From contig NZ_MOAK01000015.1 in assembly GCF_003732485.1 (NCBI RefSeq), positions 21,093 through 63,734 on the forward strand: a stretch of DNA of 42,642 nt, given 5' to 3'. The translations under genes were made by a program, and so were the position numbers. Of the stretch, positions 34,247 through 42,642 are shown in pieces (position 1 is the first letter of the stretch; every line of letters starts with the position of its first letter). Source of the stretch: Pseudomonas protegens. GTDB taxonomy: Bacteria; Pseudomonadota; Gammaproteobacteria; Pseudomonadales; Pseudomonadaceae. The notes beneath the pieces were generated by a model, which was not told where the DNA came from, made no database searches, and saw only the letters and a program-made list of their open reading frames with translations.

Positions 34247-34267
34247 TTAATAATCACTCTCATTTGC
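34247..34267 (+). promoter_or_regulatory. pchD promoter and candidate Fur box
   Basis: AATAATCACTCTCATTTGC (34249-34267) matches 12 of 19 Fur consensus positions. It overlaps a -10-like TAATAA (34248-34253), 19 bases after TTGCCG. Fur-iron would block this promoter. Confidence 0.58.
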
Positions 34268-34430
34268 AGGCACGGCAGCCCTTCATGGACGACACCCCAC
34301 GCAACAGCCCCGCAGGAGCGCCTGTGGACCTTCATTTCCTTTAGCGCTGACGGCGTTTTCCCGTTCATTCCAAGGGCCTGGCACCTCAGGTCCGGGGCCG
34401 CTTTTTGCGTCAAAAAACTCAGGAGACAGC
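34268..34430 (+). promoter_or_regulatory. pchD leader region
   Basis: This is a 163-base untranslated leader before pchD. It holds a 19-codon open frame (34285-34344, ending LHFL then TAG) with a weak ribosome site, and no clear terminator. AGGAG at 34420-34424 serves pchD. Otherwise I see nothing coding here. Confidence 0.4.
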
Positions 34431-36098
34431 ATGTCCACTTTCGATGATCTGCAGGATTGCCCCTCTTGGCCCGAGGCGTTTGCCCAGCACTATCGCCAGG
34501 CCGGCTACTGGCGCGATGAAACCTTTGGCGACCTGCTGCGGGTGGCTGCCCAGGCCTTCGCCGAGCGCGAGGCGCTGACCGATGGCGAACAACGCCTGAG
34601 CTATCGGCAGTTGGACCTGCGGGTCGATCAACTGGCCGCCGGCCTGTACCGTCTGGGATTGCGTGCCGGCGACAACGTGGTCCTGCAACTGCCCAATTGC
34701 AGCGCCTTCGTCGAAACCTGCTTTGCCCTGTACCGCCTCGGCGTGCGGCCGATCTTCGCCTTGCCGGCTCACCGGCATCTGGAGATCGGTCGCTTCTGCG
34801 CGTTCGCCCAGGCTCGGGCCTACCTGTGCGCCGACCGTGACGCCAGCTTCGATTACCGGGCCATGGCCCGGGATCTCAAGGCCGGCAATCCACACCTGGA
34901 GTGGGTGATAGTGGCCGGCGAGGCCGAGGAATTCACCGCCCTCGATGGCCTGTATGACCCGGCCCCGTCGCCGGCTTTCCCGGCGCCGAGTGCCGATGCT
35001 GTGGCTTGCTTCCAGTTGTCCGGTGGCTCCACCGGGATTCCCAAGCTGATCCCGCGTCGGCACAACGAATACCTCTACAACCTGCGGGCCAGTGTCGAGC
35101 GCTGCGGCTTGTCCAGTGCCAGCGTGTACCTGGCGGTGCTGCCTATGGCCCACAACTTCCCCATGTGCTGCCCGGGGTTCATGGGCACCTTGTCGGTCGG
35201 CGGGCGCGTGGTGCTCGGCCACTCGCCGAGCCCGGAAGTCTGTTTCGAACTGATCGAGCACGAAGCCGTGACCCACACTGCCCTGGTGCCGCCCCTGGCC
35301 CTGGTGTGGATGGAGGCGGCCCAGGCTCGCGGACGCGGTTTGCCGTCGTTGCAGCTGTTGCAGGTGGGCGGGGCCAAGCTCAGCTTCGAGGCGGCGCGAC
35401 GCATCGAGCCGGTGCTCGGTTGCCGCCTGCAGCAAGTGTTCGGCATGGCCGAAGGGCTGATCTGTTACACCGACCCGCAAGACCCGCCCCAGCGGGTGCT
35501 GCACACCCAGGGCCGGCCCCTGTCGCCGGGGGACGAAATCCGCGTGGTGGACGAGCAGGACCAGCCCGTCCCGGTGGGGCAGGTGGGCCAGTTGCTGACC
35601 CGTGGCCCCTACACCATCCGCGGCTATTACCGCTATCCCGAGCACAATGCCCAGGCCTTCACCGCCGACGGTTTCTATCGTACCGGTGACCGGGTGCAGC
35701 TCACCGCCGACGGCTACCTGATGGTGGAAGGGCGGGACAAGGACCTGATCAACCGCGGTGGCGAAAAGATCGCCGCCGAAGAAGTGGAGAACTTGCTGCT
35801 GAGCCATCCGGCGGTGGCCGACATCGCCCTGGTGGCGATGCCCGACGCCTTCCTCGGCGAGCGCACCTGCGCCTTCGTCATTCCCCGTGGCCAGGCGCCC
35901 CGGGCTCCGGAACTGTTGCGCCATCTGCGGGCTCAGGGCCTGGCGGCGTTCAAGCTGCCGGATCGCTTCGAATTCATCCCGGCCTTTCCCCAGACCGGGG
36001 TCGGCAAGGTCAGCCGCAAACACCTGCGTGAGGCGATCCAGGCCTTGTACTTCGGTGCTGACGCCGAAGCTCAGGTGGGAAGTGATGCCCGTGGCTGA
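34431..36098 (+). CDS. pchD: Salicyl-AMP ligase (salicylate-activating enzyme)
   Basis: This 555-residue adenylating enzyme of the DhbE/EntE/YbtE family activates salicylate with ATP and loads it on the aryl carrier domain of PchE. Motifs are [14 protein letters not shown] (P-loop-like), [13 protein letters not shown] (the aryl-acid family block), [30 protein letters not shown] and [16 protein letters not shown], with the catalytic lysine in [11 protein letters not shown] near the C-terminus. It is the first biosynthesis gene and overlaps pchH by 14 bases. An AGGAG Shine-Dalgarno is present. Confidence 0.93.
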   Translation: MSTFDDLQDCPSWPEAFAQHYRQAGYWRDETFGDLLRVAAQAFAEREALTDGEQRLSYRQLDLRVDQLAAGLYRLGLRAGDNVVLQLPNCSAFVETCFALYRLGVRPIFALPAHRHLEIGRFCAFAQARAYLCADRDASFDYRAMARDLKAGNPHLEWVIVAGEAEEFTALDGLYDPAPSPAFPAPSADAVACFQLSGGSTGIPKLIPRRHNEYLYNLRASVERCGLSSASVYLAVLPMAHNFPMCCPGFMGTLSVGGRVVLGHSPSPEVCFELIEHEAVTHTALVPPLALVWMEAAQARGRGLPSLQLLQVGGAKLSFEAARRIEPVLGCRLQQVFGMAEGLICYTDPQDPPQRVLHTQGRPLSPGDEIRVVDEQDQPVPVGQVGQLLTRGPYTIRGYYRYPEHNAQAFTADGFYRTGDRVQLTADGYLMVEGRDKDLINRGGEKIAAEEVENLLLSHPAVADIALVAMPDAFLGERTCAFVIPRGQAPRAPELLRHLRAQGLAAFKLPDRFEFIPAFPQTGVGKVSRKHLREAIQALYFGADAEAQVGSDARG

Positions 36099-37836
36099 AC
36101 AACCAGGATTGACTGAACTGTTGCAACCGGTGCGCGGGCGTCTGCTGGCGGCGATGCTGCTGCAGGTGCTGGCGGCGCTGGTGGGCCTGCTACCGCTGAT
36201 TGCCGTGGCCGAACTGGCGCCGCTGCTGCTGGCGGGCGAGCTGGACGTGGACCGCGCGGGCTTCTGGCTGCTGGCCGGGGGCGGGGCCTTGCTCCTGCGT
36301 TTGTTGGGGCTGGCGGCGGGGTTGCAGATTACCCATCTGGCCGACAGTGACCTGCAGCGCCATCTGCGCCAGCGCATCGCCGCCCATCTGGCGCGGGTGC
36401 CCCTGGCCTGGTTGGGTGACCATCGGCAAAGCGCCGAGCGGGTGTTGCTGGAGGATGTCGGCGCCCTGCATCAATTGGTGGCGCACCTGCCCAACAATCT
36501 GGTGGCGGCCCTGGTGGTGCCCTTGGCCAGCCTGATCTACCTGCTGACGGTGAGCCTGCCCATGACCCTGGTGGTGCTGGCGCCACCGCTGGTTGCGCTG
36601 TGGCGCCTGCGGGTGATGCGTACCCCGGCTTACCACGCCGAGCGCCAGCGCCTGGGCGGGGCCATGGGCGCGCTGTCGACGGCGACCCTGAACTTTGTGC
36701 AGAGCATCGCCATGGTCAAATCCTTTGGCCGGGTGGAGCGGGTACAGGACGACTTCTTCAAGGCCGTAGAGGATTTCGGCCGTTTCTTCTCCCAGTGGGT
36801 CGAGCGCTGGGCCGGCCTGGGCGCCAGTGTCGAAGTGCTGCTCTCGCCCTTGCTGGTGCTGGCTCTGGTGCTGGTGGGCGGGGTGCCGCTGATTGCCGGC
36901 GGCTGGTTGCAGCCTGTGCAGTTGCTGGCGTTTGCCTTGCTGGGTCCGGCCCTGGCGGCGCCGGTGGCGGCCCTGGGGCATGGCGCCGATTCCCTGGTCC
37001 AGGGCCGGGCGGCGGCGCGGCGCATCAGCGCGGTGCTGAGCACTCCGGTGCTGGCGCAGCCGGCGTTCTCCCGAGAACCCGAAGGCGCCCTGGTGACCTT
37101 CGATGCCGTGGACTTCAGCTACCCCGACGGCACCCAGGTGCTGCGGGACATCGATCTGCGCCTGCAACCGGGCACCCTGACCGCCCTGGTGGGGGATTCC
37201 GGGGCCGGCAAATCCACCCTGGCCACCTTGCTTGCGCGCTTTGCCGATGTCAGCGCCGGGGCGATCCGCATCGGCGGGGTCGACCTGCGGGACATGGACA
37301 GCGCGACCCTGTATCGCCAGGTGGCCTTTGTCTTTCAAGAGGTGCGTCTGCTGCGCGCCAGCGTCCTCGACAACCTGCGTCTGGGGCGCCCCGAGGCCAG
37401 CCTCGCCGAGGTCGAGGAGGCGGCCAGAGCCGCGCAGATCCATGAGCGCATCAGCGCCTTGCCCGAGGGTTATCACACCTTGCTGGGGACCGGCGTGCAG
37501 TTGTCCGGCGGCGAGGTCCAGCGTCTGGGCATCGCCCGGGCCATGCTCAGCCAGGCGCCGATCCTGGTGCTCGACGAGGCCACCGCGGCCAGCGATCCGC
37601 AATCCGAAGCGGCGATCCAGCAGGCCCTGTCGCGGTTGGCGGCAGGGCGCACGGTGCTGGTGATCGCCCATCGCTTGAGCAGCATTCAGGACGCCGATCA
37701 GATCGCCGTGCTCCAGGGCGGGCAATTGCTGGAGTGCGGTCGGCACCAGGCCTTGCTGGATCAGCAGGGGGTGTATGCCGGACTGTGGGCGGTGGAGCAG
37801 TTTGGCGCGGCCCCGTTGATGAGGGCCCTGTCATGA
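36085..37836 (+). CDS. pchH: ABC half-transporter of the pyochelin locus
   Basis: The protein is 583 residues from ATG 36085, inside the end of pchD. An N-terminal six-helix transmembrane domain (about 20-310) is fused to an ATPase domain: Walker [10 protein letters not shown] at about 370-378, signature [15 protein letters not shown], Walker [13 protein letters not shown] and the H-loop in VIAHRLSS. This is the exporter (type IV) fold. PchH and PchI work as a pair; P. aeruginosa work indicates a role in ferri-pyochelin passage over the inner membrane despite the exporter fold. The ATGA overlap with pchI supports a heterodimer. Confidence 0.92.
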   Translation: MPVAEQPGLTELLQPVRGRLLAAMLLQVLAALVGLLPLIAVAELAPLLLAGELDVDRAGFWLLAGGGALLLRLLGLAAGLQITHLADSDLQRHLRQRIAAHLARVPLAWLGDHRQSAERVLLEDVGALHQLVAHLPNNLVAALVVPLASLIYLLTVSLPMTLVVLAPPLVALWRLRVMRTPAYHAERQRLGGAMGALSTATLNFVQSIAMVKSFGRVERVQDDFFKAVEDFGRFFSQWVERWAGLGASVEVLLSPLLVLALVLVGGVPLIAGGWLQPVQLLAFALLGPALAAPVAALGHGADSLVQGRAAARRISAVLSTPVLAQPAFSREPEGALVTFDAVDFSYPDGTQVLRDIDLRLQPGTLTALVGDSGAGKSTLATLLARFADVSAGAIRIGGVDLRDMDSATLYRQVAFVFQEVRLLRASVLDNLRLGRPEASLAEVEEAARAAQIHERISALPEGYHTLLGTGVQLSGGEVQRLGIARAMLSQAPILVLDEATAASDPQSEAAIQQALSRLAAGRTVLVIAHRLSSIQDADQIAVLQGGQLLECGRHQALLDQQGVYAGLWAVEQFGAAPLMRALS

Positions 37837-39596
37837 TCGCTGCCCTGTTACGCAGCTTGCAGCCCAAGGAAGCCGGCCTGCTGCGCCGGGCGCTGCTGGC
37901 CATGGCGGCCAGTGCCCTGGCCCAGGGCCTGGCGCTGGCCTTGCTGCCCATGGCGTTTGCCTGTGTCTTCGACGCCGCGTCGGGCAAGGCGCCCTGGCTC
38001 TGGGCCGGGGCCTTTGCCGGGTTCGCCGGGCTGTGCCTGTGGTTGCGCCGCCATGCCCAGCTGGCCGGCTACAGGGCCGGGGCGGCGGCAGCGCAGTCGT
38101 TGAATCTGCGCATCGGCCAGCAGTTGGCGCGCCTGCCCCTGGAGTGGTTCGTCGAGCGTCGCGGCGCCGAGCTCAATCGCCTGGTGACCCACACCGTGGC
38201 GCAGATCATGAGTGCCCCGGCGCACCTGTTGCAGCCCATGGCCAATGCCTTGCTGACGCCCCTGGCGTTGTTGCTGGCGCTGTTTTTCTACGACCGCGCC
38301 ATGGCCCTGGCCGCCCTGGCCAGTGTGCCGTTGCTGCTGTTGTTCTATCACTGGGGCGTGCGTTGGGGCGGGCAGGCCGAGCGCCTCAGCGAAGAGGCGG
38401 CCGGCGAAGCGGCGGCGCGGGTCCTGGAGTTTCTGCGTCAGCAGCCGCTGCTGCGCTCCAGCGGGCGCAACGCTGAAGGCTTCAGCCTGCTGGGCGAGGC
38501 CTTGCAGCAACAGCGTCAGGCCCAGCGCCGGGCCCATTGGCGCACCTTTCCGGCGGCCCTGGGGCTGGTGGTGGTGCTCCAGGCCGGCTACACCGCCGTG
38601 TTGCTGTGCGGGCTCTATGGGGTGCTCGGCGGCAGCCTCGGGGCCGTGCAATACCTGGCCCTGGCGGTGCTCGCCACCTGCCTGGTGGAGCCCATGGGGG
38701 CCCTGGTCAACCTGGGTACCACCTTGCGCCAGACCCGCCACGGCGTGGACAGCCTGTGTCAGTTGCTGAGCCTGGCGCCCCTGCCGGAGCCGGCCGTGCC
38801 CCAGGTGCCGGAGGGGCAACGGATCGAGGTGCGGGAGCTGGGGCTGGTTCGCCAGGGCCGAGCGATCCTGCAGGACATCAGCTTCGAGCTGGAGCCGGGC
38901 TCCCTGAACCTGCTGGTGGGGGCCTCGGGCTCCGGCAAGTCGAGCCTGCTGCGCTTGCTGGCGCGCTTTTGCGACGTCAGCAGCGGCGCGATCCTGCTGG
39001 GGAGCGTGGACCTGCGCCAGCTCTCGGCCCGGCAGCGCGACCAGGACATTGCCCTGATGTTCCAGGACTGTCCGCCGCTGGCCGCCAGCCTGCTGGACAA
39101 CCTGCGCCTGGGACGCCCCGAGGCCAGTGAGGCGCAACTGATGGCCGCGGCCCACGCCACCGGCCTCGACCGCCTGGCCCAGCGCCTGCCCCAGGGCTGG
39201 CAGACCCGGGTGGGCGAGGGCGGTGTCAGCCTCTCCGGCGGCGAACGCCAGTGCCTGGCCCTGGCCCGGGTCATGCTCAAGGACGCCACGCTGATCCTGC
39301 TGGATGAACCCACCGCCGCCCTGGACGCCATCAGCGAGGCGCGGGTCAACCGCAGCCTGCTGCAACTGGCGCGCAAGCACACGGTGCTGCTGGTGACCCA
39401 CAAGCCGACCCTGGCCCCCCATGCCGGGCAGATCCTCCTGCTGGACCAGGGCCGCCTGGCCCAGCGCGGCACCCATGCCCAACTGATGGCGGCTGCCGGC
39501 CGTTATCGCGAACTGTTCCACGAGCGCGAGGCGATCAATCGCTGGCGCTTGCGACCTACCCTTTCCGTACCCCATAGGACCGTCCACCATGACTGA
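37833..39596 (+). CDS. pchI: ABC half-transporter, partner of PchH
   Basis: The protein is 587 residues from ATG 37833, overlapping the pchH stop by 4 bases. It has the same layout as PchH: a six-helix domain to about residue 320, then an ATPase with Walker A GASGSGKSS at about 363-371, signature LSGGERQCLALARVM, Walker B LILLDEPTAALD and the H-loop in LVTHKPTL. Both halves keep their consensus ATP-site residues, so both sites may be active. Its stop lies inside the pchE start region (8-base overlap). Confidence 0.92.
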   Translation: MIAALLRSLQPKEAGLLRRALLAMAASALAQGLALALLPMAFACVFDAASGKAPWLWAGAFAGFAGLCLWLRRHAQLAGYRAGAAAAQSLNLRIGQQLARLPLEWFVERRGAELNRLVTHTVAQIMSAPAHLLQPMANALLTPLALLLALFFYDRAMALAALASVPLLLLFYHWGVRWGGQAERLSEEAAGEAAARVLEFLRQQPLLRSSGRNAEGFSLLGEALQQQRQAQRRAHWRTFPAALGLVVVLQAGYTAVLLCGLYGVLGGSLGAVQYLALAVLATCLVEPMGALVNLGTTLRQTRHGVDSLCQLLSLAPLPEPAVPQVPEGQRIEVRELGLVRQGRAILQDISFELEPGSLNLLVGASGSGKSSLLRLLARFCDVSSGAILLGSVDLRQLSARQRDQDIALMFQDCPPLAASLLDNLRLGRPEASEAQLMAAAHATGLDRLAQRLPQGWQTRVGEGGVSLSGGERQCLALARVMLKDATLILLDEPTAALDAISEARVNRSLLQLARKHTVLLVTHKPTLAPHAGQILLLDQGRLAQRGTHAQLMAAAGRYRELFHEREAINRWRLRPTLSVPHRTVHHD

Positions 39597-42500
39597 TAAC
39601 CCAGCACTGGCACGCGCTCATCCAGCGCACGCCGGCCTGAGTCATTCACCCCAAAGACTCTGCGCAGGCATTGCGCGGCTGCTCAACTACGAGCCCGAGG
39701 ACCTTGAGGCGGATGCTTCGCTGATCGAGCAGGGCCTCGATTCGGTGAGCATCATGCGCCTGCCGGCGTTGCTGGCCGCCGAGGGCGTGACCCTGAGTTT
39801 TGCCGAGCTTATCCAACAGCCGACCCTGGACGCCTGGTGGGCGCTGATCGAGGCCCGTCGCGGCCTTGCGGCGCCGTGCCTGCAGGCGGTAGCCGACGCC
39901 AGTGACAACGCTGATTTTCCACTGACCTCCCTGCAACAGGCCTACTGGTTCGGTCGCGATCCGGGCATGCCCCTGGGGGGCGTGGGTTGCCACCTGTATC
40001 AGGAACTGGATGGCCAGGACCTGGAACCCCAGCGCCTGGAGCAGGCGGTGCGCCGCCTGTGCCAGCGTCATCCGATGCTGCGGGCCTGCTTTGTCAACGA
40101 CACCTGCCAGCGCATCCTGCCGCAGAGCCCCTGGCCCGGGCTCAGCGTCCACGATCTGCGCCAGGCCTCCAGCGTGGTCGTGGCCCAGACCCTGGAGCAG
40201 ATTCGTCAACGCCTGTCGCACCGCTGCCTGAAGGTCAGCAGCGGGGAGGTCTTCGATGTGCAACTGAGCCTGCTGCCCGAAGGCCGTAGCCGTCTGCACC
40301 TGAACATCGACCTGCTGGTGGCGGATGTCCTGAGCATCGGCATCCTGCTGCGGGATCTGGCCCTGATCCATGCCGGTCTCGAACAGCAACTGCCGGCCCT
40401 GGAGTGGGACTTTGCCCACTACCTGAAGGCCGAACAGGCGGCCCGGGCACCGCAACTGGCGGCGGCCCGGGACTACTGGCTGCCCCGCCTGGAGGACTTG
40501 CCCGACGGCCCGCAATTGCCCCTGGCCCGGGAGCCGCAGCAACTGGGTACGCCACGCTTCCGGCGTCTGGCCATGCGCCTGGATAAAGCCCAGTTGCAGG
40601 TCCTGGAACACAAGGGCCGGCAGCACGGCCTGACCCTGGCCAGCGTGCTGGCCTGCGCCTATGCCCAGGTGCTGGGGCGCTGGAGCGCCAGTCAGCATTT
40701 CCTGCTCAACGTGCCGCTGTTCAACCGTCAGGAATTGCACCCTTGCGTGCCCCACCTGCTGGCGGACTTCTCCAATCTGGTGTTGCTGGAAGTGGATCAG
40801 CGCCAGCCCCTGGATTTCTGCCGGCAGGCCCTGGCACTGCAGGCTCAGTTGCACCGGGATATCGCCCACAGCGCCTGGCCCGGGGTCGAGGTGCTGCGCG
40901 AGCGTGCGCGCCTGCGTCAGGGCGGCGGTCAGGGGGCGCCGGTGGTGTTTGCCTGCAACCTGGGCCCGGCCTTTGTCGATGACACTTGCCGCCAGCAACT
41001 GGGCGAGCCCGGCTGGGCGTTGTCGCAGACGCCCCAGGTGTGGCTGGATCACCAGAGCTACCCCATGGCCGACGGTCTGCTGCTGAACTGGGATGCGGTG
41101 CAGGGGCTGTTCCCCGAGGGCCTGCTGGAGCAGATGTTCGAGGCCTATCGCAATCTGCTGCTGTGGCTTTGCGAGCATGACTGGCAACAGGTGGCGCCGT
41201 TGCCCCTGCCGGCCGACCAGGAGCGGGTGCGCAGCGCGGTCAACGACTGCCGGCACGCGACCCCGGCCCGGCTGTTGCACCAGGGTTTCTTCCGGCAGGC
41301 CGAGGCCCATCCCGAGCGGCTGGCGCTGATCTGTGACCAGGGCCAGCTGAGTTATGCCGAGCTGGCCCGGCAAGCCCTGCAACTGGCGGGCGCCCTGGTG
41401 GAGTGGGGCGTGCAGCCCGGCGAGGCGGTGGCGATCACCCTGCCCAAGGGCCGCGAACAAGTGATCGCGGTGCTGGGGATTCTCGCGGCCGGCGCGGTCT
41501 ACGTGCCGGTGGGCATCGAGCAGCCGCCGGCCCGACGCGACATGATCTATCAGCGTGCCGGGGTCCGTGTGGTACTCACCGACACGGCTCACCGCGACGG
41601 CGGCATCTGGCTCGCCGCACTGCGGGTGGTGACCCTGGCCCAGGCGCGCCCGGCAGCCGCCCTGGTGCAGCCTTTGCCGCTTGCGGCGGATGCCCTGGCG
41701 TATGTGATCTTCACCTCTGGCACCACCGGTGAACCCAAGGGGGTGGAGCTGTCGCACCAGGCGGCGATGAACACCATCGAGGCGCTCAACCGGCGTTATC
41801 GGGTCAGCGCCGAGGATCGGATGCTGGGTGTCTCGGCCCTGGATTTCGACCTGTCGGTGTACGACCTGTTCGGCCTCTTGAGTGTCGGTGGCGCCCTGGT
41901 ACTGCCGGCCGACGCTTTGCGCAAGGAGCCTCAGGAATGGCTGCGCCAGATCCGCGAACAGCGGGTCACTCTGTGGAACTCGGTGCCGGCGCTGCTGGAC
42001 ATGCTGACCTTGCAGGTACGGGACGCTGGCGGTCTGGCGTCGTTGCGCCTGGCCATGGTTTCCGGGGACTGGGTCGGCCTCGACCTGCCACGCCGTTTGC
42101 GAGAGGCGGCGGGGCGTGACCTGCAGTTCGTAGCCCTGGGCGGCGCCACCGAGGCGGCGATCTGGTCGAACTGCCAGGACGTGGACGCGGTGCCCGGGCA
42201 CTGGCGTTCGATCCCCTATGGCCGGCCCCTGGATAACCAGTGCTTCCGGGTGGTGGACAGCCAGGGCCGGGATTGCCCGGACTGGGTGCCCGGCGAGCTG
42301 TGGATCGGCGGCGCCGGGGTTGCCGCGGGCTATCGCGGCCTGCCTAGCCTGAGTGCCCAGCGCTTTGTCGAGCATGACGGCGGGCGCTGGTACCGCACCG
42401 GCGACCAGGGGCGCTACTGGGCCGACGGCACCCTGGAGTTCCTCGGGCGCCTGGACCATCAGGTCAAGGTCCGCGGCTTTCGCATCGAGCTGGCGGAAAT

Positions 42501-42642
42501 CGACCTGGCCCTGGAACGCCACCCGGCCATCAGCCGTGCCCTGAGCCTGGTGCTGCCCGGCAGCGAGCCGCAGCTGGCGGCGGTGCTGGTGGCCAACGAG
42601 CCGCTGCCGCCGACCCAGGCCCTGCGGCAGTGGCTGGGGCAA
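39589..42642 (+). CDS. pchE: Pyochelin synthetase PchE, N-terminal 1018 residues (right edge)
   Basis: The frame opens at ATG 39589, overlapping the pchI stop, and runs off the right edge without a stop. Domains in order are an aryl carrier domain (LIEQGLDSVSI, phosphopantetheine Ser52), a heterocyclisation domain from about residue 110 with the Cy motif DxxxxD as DLLVAD (241-246), and a cysteine-adenylating domain with YVIFTSGTTGEPKG at about 705 and DHQVKVRGFRIELAEIDLAL at about 955. PchE joins PchD-activated salicylate to cysteine and cyclises it to the hydroxyphenyl-thiazoline. The sequence after the A8 motif continues as ordinary adenylation-domain sequence to the edge. That would fit the reported lack of an embedded epimerase domain in enantio-pyochelin PchE, but the end is not visible. 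Confidence 0.94.
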   Translation, partial: MTDNPALARAHPAHAGLSHSPQRLCAGIARLLNYEPEDLEADASLIEQGLDSVSIMRLPALLAAEGVTLSFAELIQQPTLDAWWALIEARRGLAAPCLQAVADASDNADFPLTSLQQAYWFGRDPGMPLGGVGCHLYQELDGQDLEPQRLEQAVRRLCQRHPMLRACFVNDTCQRILPQSPWPGLSVHDLRQASSVVVAQTLEQIRQRLSHRCLKVSSGEVFDVQLSLLPEGRSRLHLNIDLLVADVLSIGILLRDLALIHAGLEQQLPALEWDFAHYLKAEQAARAPQLAAARDYWLPRLEDLPDGPQLPLAREPQQLGTPRFRRLAMRLDKAQLQVLEHKGRQHGLTLASVLACAYAQVLGRWSASQHFLLNVPLFNRQELHPCVPHLLADFSNLVLLEVDQRQPLDFCRQALALQAQLHRDIAHSAWPGVEVLRERARLRQGGGQGAPVVFACNLGPAFVDDTCRQQLGEPGWALSQTPQVWLDHQSYPMADGLLLNWDAVQGLFPEGLLEQMFEAYRNLLLWLCEHDWQQVAPLPLPADQERVRSAVNDCRHATPARLLHQGFFRQAEAHPERLALICDQGQLSYAELARQALQLAGALVEWGVQPGEAVAITLPKGREQVIAVLGILAAGAVYVPVGIEQPPARRDMIYQRAGVRVVLTDTAHRDGGIWLAALRVVTLAQARPAAALVQPLPLAADALAYVIFTSGTTGEPKGVELSHQAAMNTIEALNRRYRVSAEDRMLGVSALDFDLSVYDLFGLLSVGGALVLPADALRKEPQEWLRQIREQRVTLWNSVPALLDMLTLQVRDAGGLASLRLAMVSGDWVGLDLPRRLREAAGRDLQFVALGGATEAAIWSNCQDVDAVPGHWRSIPYGRPLDNQCFRVVDSQGRDCPDWVPGELWIGGAGVAAGYRGLPSLSAQRFVEHDGGRWYRTGDQGRYWADGTLEFLGRLDHQVKVRGFRIELAEIDLALERHPAISRALSLVLPGSEPQLAAVLVANEPLPPTQALRQWLGQ

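Noticed and set aside
34342..34420. Terminator or attenuator before pchD
   Set aside because: Complementary stretches around GGCCTGG and GGGGCC pair only with bulges and short stems, so a regulated terminator is not supported.
39646..42642. A 998-codon open frame on the minus strand opposite pchE
   Set aside because: It is the antisense shadow of a high-GC gene. The plus strand carries clear carrier, cyclisation and adenylation motifs, while the antisense product is Gln/His/Gly-rich with no domain pattern.

Overview
The window is high-GC, densely coded gammaproteobacterial DNA. The right-hand 17 kb has the gene order of the enantio-pyochelin (salicylate siderophore) locus of the Pseudomonas protegens / P. 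fluorescens group: fetFEDCBA, then pchR, then pchDHIE, with an iron-regulated region between pchR and pchD. With this locus, a methionine gamma-lyase very like that of P. putida and a Pseudomonas-type REP sequence, the source is most likely a plant-associated fluorescent Pseudomonas. This is inferred from recognised protein families; no database search was run.

Layout. (1) 1-6683: a lipophilic-substrate region. It holds a DUF1329 protein (cut by the left edge), a DUF1302 outer-membrane-type protein, a divergent LysR regulator, a short transposase-less element with inverted ends, and an AraC-type regulator divergent from an acyl-CoA ligase. (2) 6772-15311: two adjacent transcription units on the + strand. 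The first encodes a flavin monooxygenase, a Rid-family protein, a DUF1028 protein and an M20 deacylase. The second encodes an aldehyde dehydrogenase, an APC permease and a class-III aminotransferase. Both are preceded by the same 64-bp promoter architecture with identical internal spacing, so they probably form one regulon for uptake and breakdown of an unidentified amine or amide. This is the best candidate here for an undescribed system. (3) 15318-19403: an orphan branched-chain-type binding protein, mdeA (methionine gamma-lyase) with its divergent Lrp regulator mdeR, and a LysR regulator. (4) 19510-25476: an exported YtcJ-type amidohydrolase, a sugar isomerase/epimerase-like protein with an alpha/beta hydrolase behind a perfect 15-bp-arm palindrome, a TetR regulator and a SotB-like efflux pump.

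(5) 25532-42642: the siderophore locus. FetA is the outer-membrane receptor, FetCDE an ABC importer, FetB a PepSY-type membrane protein (possible reductase) and FetF an MFS protein. PchR is the AraC-type activator. PchD activates salicylate, PchH and PchI are ABC half-transporters, and PchE is the first peptide synthetase (cut by the right edge). Candidate Fur sites lie at fetA, pchR and pchD. Paired 12-bp direct repeats 21 bp apart lie upstream of both fetA and pchD and are good candidates for the PchR binding site.

No rRNA, tRNA, CRISPR array or intact transposase gene was seen. The only non-coding stretch above 300 bases is 34057-34430 (pchR-pchD regulatory region and leader), described below.
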